From assembly GCA_964563435.1 (NCBI GenBank), contig CAZLXI010000027.1, forward strand, positions 3,688 to 67,687: a stretch of DNA of 64,000 bases, written 5' to 3'. A model generated the notes under the pieces. The model was not told the origin of the DNA. It saw only the letters and a program-made list of their open reading frames with translations, and made no database searches. The translations under genes and the position numbers were made by a program. This document shows positions 60,604 through 64,000 of the stretch, piece after piece (position 1 is the stretch's first letter; every line of letters starts with the position of its first letter). The stretch comes from Leadbetterella sp964563435. Its GTDB lineage: Bacteria; Bacteroidota; Bacteroidia; Cytophagales; Spirosomataceae.

Positions 60604-60683
60604 GGGATTGTTCCTGGATTAAACCGGGCACAATATAGTGAAAAACTAAAAGTTAAAAGAGAAAAGTTATGGAAAGTCCGGTT

Positions 60684-61931
60684 TTATGCCACTGCCTGGA
60701 TGATCACCGCCCCCACGGTAATATTGGTTCGGGGATCGATGATAATGGCCCGGGAGTTTTCCGGGAAGCTCCCGCTGGTATCAAAGACCGCTTCATCGGC
60801 CGCTTTGATCCGGATCTTACCGATATCATTCAGGCGGATGTCTTCGCCTAACAGCTGCTCCTGTGTATTTACATCGTACTTGTACTCCACTTCCGCCACT
60901 TTGATCCGGGTGACTTTCGAATGGTTTTGTAAGAGGTAAACCTGGGTGGTGTCGAGCGGTTTCTGGTCAAACCAGGCGATGTCGGCCTCAAAGCTCCGTG
61001 CTGTTTCGGAAGAGTGAGATGCCTGTACAATGAAATCACCTCGGGAAATGTCTACGTCGTCGGCCAGGTGGAGAATGACCGAACGGCCGTTTTCAGCAAA
61101 ATCCAGGGACTTCTGATCCAGCTCGATACCGGAAACGGTACTTCGTACTCCGCCAGGCAGAATGATCACTTCGTCACCGGTTTTCAGTCCTTCGCCGATC
61201 ACCCGGCCGGCATAACCGCGGTAATCCGGCAGGTCTTCCGACTGCGGCCGTACCACCCATTGAACCGGAAAGCGCCAGCCCTTTGCAGGAGAGGAGGTTT
61301 CAATTTCCACATTTTCCAGGTACTCCAGCAGGCCCGGGCCTGTATACCACGGCATCCTTACGGAAGGGTACACAATGTTATCTCCCTTTAAAGCGGATAC
61401 CGGGATATAATCTACCTTTTCCAGGCGGAGCTTTTCGGCCAGTACAGCGTAGTCAGCTTTTATTTTTTCGAAAACTTCCCGGCTAAACCCGGTCATATCC
61501 ATCTTGTTGACGCATACCAATACCCGCTTAAGCGATAAGAGGGCGGCCAGGAAAGAATGGCGTTTGGTCTGCTCGATCACCCCTTTGCGGGCATCGACAA
61601 GGATAATGATGAGGTCGGAGTTGGATGCGCCGGTCACCATATTTCGGGTATACTGGATGTGCCCAGGAGCGTCGGCAATGATAAACTTCCGGCTTTCGGT
61701 CTGAAAATATTTGTAGGCCACATCGATGGTGATGCCCTGTTCGCGTTCGGCTTTGAGACCATCAGTCAGAATGGCCAGATCTACCGTGCCGTCATCGTTT
61801 TTGCGATTGACCCGCTGAATGGCTTCCAGCTGGTCATCCAGGATGGAGTTGGTATCATATAACAGACGACCGATCAGGGTGCTTTTGCCGTCGTCAACGG
61901 ATCCGGCGGTAATGAATTTTAATATTTGCAT
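60684..61931 (-). CDS. cysN: Sulfate adenylyltransferase subunit 1 (GTPase)
   Basis: 415 aa, EF-Tu-like GTPase: GSVDDGKST P-loop (10-18), DAPGHIQYTRNM, and VNKMDM for guanine binding. It activates CysD by GTP hydrolysis to drive APS formation from sulfate and ATP. No APS kinase (CysC) domain is fused. It follows cysD by 94 nt in the same operon. Confidence 0.95.
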   Translation of the reverse strand: MQILKFITAGSVDDGKSTLIGRLLYDTNSILDDQLEAIQRVNRKNDDGTVDLAILTDGLKAEREQGITIDVAYKYFQTESRKFIIADAPGHIQYTRNMVTGASNSDLIIILVDARKGVIEQTKRHSFLAALLSLKRVLVCVNKMDMTGFSREVFEKIKADYAVLAEKLRLEKVDYIPVSALKGDNIVYPSVRMPWYTGPGLLEYLENVEIETSSPAKGWRFPVQWVVRPQSEDLPDYRGYAGRVIGEGLKTGDEVIILPGGVRSTVSGIELDQKSLDFAENGRSVILHLADDVDISRGDFIVQASHSSETARSFEADIAWFDQKPLDTTQVYLLQNHSKVTRIKVAEVEYKYDVNTQEQLLGEDIRLNDIGKIRIKAADEAVFDTSGSFPENSRAIIIDPRTNITVGAVIIQAVA

Positions 61932-62025
61932 ATCTTATTTCGTAGAAGGAATTGAGGGATCTGACAACAGCCCAACCCATCTTTTCACTTTTAGTTTTTC
62001 ACTTTTAGCCGCAACGGCGGCCGCT

Positions 62026-62916
62026 TTAGAAGTATCCTTGTTTTTTACGTTCTTCCATTGCCGCTTCCGAAACCTTGTCGTCCATGCGGGCGCCGCGTTC
62101 ACTGACCGTGGAGGCTTTTATCTCGGCAATAATATCATCTAATTCCACCGCCACACTGTCTACGGCCGCTGTACAGGTCATATCGCCTACAGTGCGGAAA
62201 CGAACCGACTTAAAGTCGGTGATGTCTTCGTGGTCCACCTGGAGGAATGGGGCAGAGGCCATCCATTGACCATTACGTAGCACCACCTCCCTTTCATGGC
62301 TGAAATAAATAGACGGAAGCTGAATATTTTCCCGTTTGATGTAGTTCCATACATCCAGCTCGGTCCAGTTGGAGATGGGGAATACCCTTACATTCTCGCC
62401 TTTGTGGATCTTCCCGTTGAAGATGTTCCAGAGTTCGGGTCGCTGGCGTTTGGGATCCCACTGTCCAAACTCGTCACGAACGGAGAAGATCCGTTCTTTG
62501 GCGCGGGCCTTTTCTTCGTCCCTCCGGGCGCCGCCTATACAGGCATCAAAACCGTATTTTTCAATGGTATCCAGCAGGGTGACCGTTTGCAGGGCATTCC
62601 GGCTGGCATTTTTCCCTTTTTGTTCTACTACCTTTCCCAGGTCAATGCTTTCCTGAACATAGCCGACGATTAGCTTTTCGCCAATGTCTTCCAGCAGCCG
62701 GTCGCGGTACTCAATGGTCTCCGGGAAATTGTGACCGGTGTCAATATGCACCAATGGAAACGGAAATTTACCGGGACGAAACGCCTTTTTGGCCAGGTGC
62801 ACCAGGGTAATGGAGTCTTTCCCTCCGGAGAACAGCAGGGCGGGTTTTTCAAACTGTCCTGCTACTTCTCTAAGAATATAAATGGCTTCCGCTTCTAAAT
62901 GATCTAAATAATCCAT
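62026..62916 (-). CDS. cysD: Sulfate adenylyltransferase subunit 2
   Basis: 296 aa from the ATG at 62916, one base after the cysH stop; a longer frame to 63012 lies inside cysH and is rejected. The PP-loop SGGKDS (30-35) and IGGARRDEEKARAKER are intact. Works with CysN to make APS. Confidence 0.95.
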   Translation of the reverse strand: MDYLDHLEAEAIYILREVAGQFEKPALLFSGGKDSITLVHLAKKAFRPGKFPFPLVHIDTGHNFPETIEYRDRLLEDIGEKLIVGYVQESIDLGKVVEQKGKNASRNALQTVTLLDTIEKYGFDACIGGARRDEEKARAKERIFSVRDEFGQWDPKRQRPELWNIFNGKIHKGENVRVFPISNWTELDVWNYIKRENIQLPSIYFSHEREVVLRNGQWMASAPFLQVDHEDITDFKSVRFRTVGDMTCTAAVDSVAVELDDIIAEIKASTVSERGARMDDKVSEAAMEERKKQGYF

Positions 62917-62917
62917 T

Positions 62918-63616
62918 CTAATTTGTTGTTCGATGTAAACCACACTCTTTTTTGCTTTTATCTTCCCACCACCATCTTCCGGCCCTGAAATCTTCACCGG
63001 GTTGAATGGCACGGGTACAGGGCTGGCACCCGATACTCGGGAAGCCTTTGTCGTGCAGAGAATTATAAGGTATATGGTTTACTTTTAAAAAATCTTCCAC
63101 TTCCGTCAGCGTCCAGTAAAAAAGCGGATGGATCTTAATGATCCGGTTCGACTCATCCCATTCCACCCGGGTCATATCTTCGCGGTTGGCCGACTGGTCG
63201 GCGCGAATCCCCGTTACCCAGACCTTGTAACCTTTCACGGCCCTTTTAAGGGGCTCGATCTTGCGGATGTAGCAGCACTCTTTACGGTCTTCCACACTGT
63301 TGTAAAAGCTGGAAGGGCCCTTTTCGGTCACCATTTTTTCAACGGCTTCCGTGTTCGGGTACCAGGCCTTTATGGGCAGTCCGTATTTTTCCAGCGTACG
63401 GTTCCAGACCTTATAGGTTTCGGGAAACAGGCGCCCCGTCTCCAGGGTGAAAATGTCGATTTCGGCTTTGGCCCCTTCCAGCATGTGCGTGATCACCTGA
63501 TCTTCTATCCCAAAAGAAGTAGAAAAAACCGCTTCCCGGCCAAAATTCCTGTCGATATACCGAATAATGGCCTCTGCATCCAGTTGTTCTATGTCTTTCT
63601 TAATCTGTTCTGTCAT
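62918..63616 (-). CDS. cysH: APS reductase (assimilatory, iron-sulfur type)
   Basis: 232 aa. It reduces adenylylsulfate to sulfite. The [4Fe-4S] ligands are ECC (C114, C115) and CQPC (C197, C200), which mark the APS rather than PAPS class and fit the lack of a CysC kinase. The catalytic Cys is in KKECGLH (C225). First of the three sulfate genes in transcription order, with cysD one base after its stop. Confidence 0.93.
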   Translation of the reverse strand: MTEQIKKDIEQLDAEAIIRYIDRNFGREAVFSTSFGIEDQVITHMLEGAKAEIDIFTLETGRLFPETYKVWNRTLEKYGLPIKAWYPNTEAVEKMVTEKGPSSFYNSVEDRKECCYIRKIEPLKRAVKGYKVWVTGIRADQSANREDMTRVEWDESNRIIKIHPLFYWTLTEVEDFLKVNHIPYNSLHDKGFPSIGCQPCTRAIQPGEDFRAGRWWWEDKSKKECGLHRTTN

Positions 63617-63626
63617 TTTGGGTTTT

Positions 63627-63647
63627 CTACTTTTTTAGAAAAAGTAG
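63627..63647 (-). promoter_or_regulatory. Hairpin in the cysH leader
   Basis: CTACTTTTT and AAAAAGTAG form a perfect 9-bp stem with a 3-nt loop, about 11 nt before the cysH start codon. It could hide or expose the start region. Confidence 0.4.
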
Positions 63648-63658
63648 AGCAAAAATCT

Positions 63659-63718
63659 GAATTCCGGAAAATCCTCCTGACACCGACTTCGTCAGGTGCC
63701 AGACGGACGCCGGAATTC
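63659..63718. repeat. Nested palindrome upstream of cysH
   Basis: Outer arms GAATTCCGG and CCGGAATTC (63659-63667, 63710-63718) enclose inner arms CCTGAC and GTCAGG (63676-63681, 63691-63696). A 60-nt two-tier hairpin in the spacer before cysH. It is either an mRNA leader structure or an intergenic palindromic repeat. A short inverted repeat ACACT-GAT-AGTGT follows at 63745-63757. Confidence 0.5.
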
Positions 63719-63776
63719 GGATAAGGAACAATCTCGTATATATAACACTGATAGTGTATAACATTCATTCAATGAG

Positions 63777-64000
63777 CTATAATAAGGCTCCTTTTGTATG
63801 CGCATTTAATGCTTCTACTTTCTCCTTAAAATCTCCCTTCAATTGGTTACGATATTGAAGCATCAGCTCCAGGGTTTCGTCAATTTCTTCCGGGAGAATA
63901 TCGTTAAAGAATTCTTTTAATCGCTTGGCCATGGTAGGCGACTTCCCGTTGGTCGATATCCCCAGTTTCAGGTTCCCTTTCTGCACCACCGAACCCAGGT
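63777..64000 (-). CDS. Siroheme synthase-type (precorrin-2 dehydrogenase/ferrochelatase) C-terminal part, partial
   Basis: The frame enters from the right edge and ends at 63777. The visible ~74 residues include VVQKGNLKLGISTNGKSPTMAKRLKEFF, the hinge and C-terminal helix region of Met8/CysG-N-like enzymes (positions shown by the TNGKSP motif). These proteins make siroheme, the cofactor of sulfite reductase, which fits the sulfate genes that follow. An internal GTG at 63989 is not the real start. Confidence 0.75.
   Translation of the reverse strand, partial: LGSVVQKGNLKLGISTNGKSPTMAKRLKEFFNDILPEEIDETLELMLQYRNQLKGDFKEKVEALNAHTKGALL

Noticed and set aside
62917..63012. 32-residue N-terminal extension of CysD
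   Set aside because: It lies wholly inside cysH; the ATG at 62916, one base after the cysH stop, gives the normal CysD start.
63617..63776. SAM riboswitch before cysH
   Set aside because: The hairpin order does not fit a known SAM riboswitch core, and the palindrome may be a dispersed repeat.

Overview
The window looks like a chromosomal segment of a Bacteroidota bacterium, probably Cytophagales-like (order level is inference). The signs are a SusC/SusD pair, 7TMR-DISM and HTH_LuxR sensor proteins, zinc-free forms of S14 and L36, start codons preceded by A/T-rich sequence rather than Shine-Dalgarno sites, and many promoters of the Bacteroidota type (TTG or TTTG, 19-20 nt, then TAnnTTTG). A 100-N scaffold gap sits at 3008-3107 and is flanked by an identical 55-bp duplication, almost certainly an unmerged contig overlap. 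No rRNA, tRNA, CRISPR array or complete insertion sequence was found.

Layout. 1-4.5 kb: end of an MBOAT acyltransferase coupled to an SGNH/AlgX-like lipoprotein, an NTF2-like lipoprotein, a glycosyltransferase and a UMF1-type MFS transporter. 4.6-10.6 kb: an MHS-family MFS transporter with its small DUF6814-like partner, L-serine dehydratase, a dicarboxylate/amino-acid symporter and two thioredoxin-fold proteins. 10.6-14.6 kb: a membrane-anchored IstB/DnaC-like P-loop ATPase, two LuxR-type regulators (PAS-LuxR and TPR-TM-LuxR) and a divergent WecG/TagA-like protein. 14.9-22.3 kb: a serine beta-lactamase-like hydrolase, a wrecked alpha/beta hydrolase, a membrane spermidine-synthase-like protein, an AmpD-type amidase and an amidohydrolase. 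22.4-25.8 kb: an M19 dipeptidase and two A/T-rich overlapping desaturases, the block being bracketed by an imperfect 34-bp direct repeat.

25.9-36.3 kb is a glycan-utilisation locus: GH10 xylanase, a membrane regulator, SusC, SusD, a LamG lipoprotein and a GH30 hydrolase. The regulator (27154-29088) is the most striking gene in the window: a 7TMR-DISM membrane sensor with a coiled coil whose C-terminus is the zinc ribbon and helix-turn-helix of an IS1595-type transposase without the DDE catalytic domain. A perfect 19-bp palindrome overlaps the -33 element of the adjacent susC promoter and is a natural candidate operator.

36.4-39.0 kb: a second beta-lactamase-like hydrolase, a NIPSNAP protein and a VapBC toxin-antitoxin pair. 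39.0-54.7 kb: the S10-spc-alpha ribosomal superoperon from rplC to rplQ with secY, map, infA, rpmJ and rpoA. rpsJ is missing from its head, and the operon has two leader promoters, an extra promoter before rpsH, three palindromes before rpoA and a REP-like palindrome before rplQ. 54.7-64 kb: an ORF6N-domain protein, a PQQ/cytochrome c dehydrogenase, a YceI protein, a histidine kinase with a response-regulator adenylate cyclase, and the sulfate assimilation genes cysN, cysD, cysH and a partial siroheme synthase, all on the minus strand.
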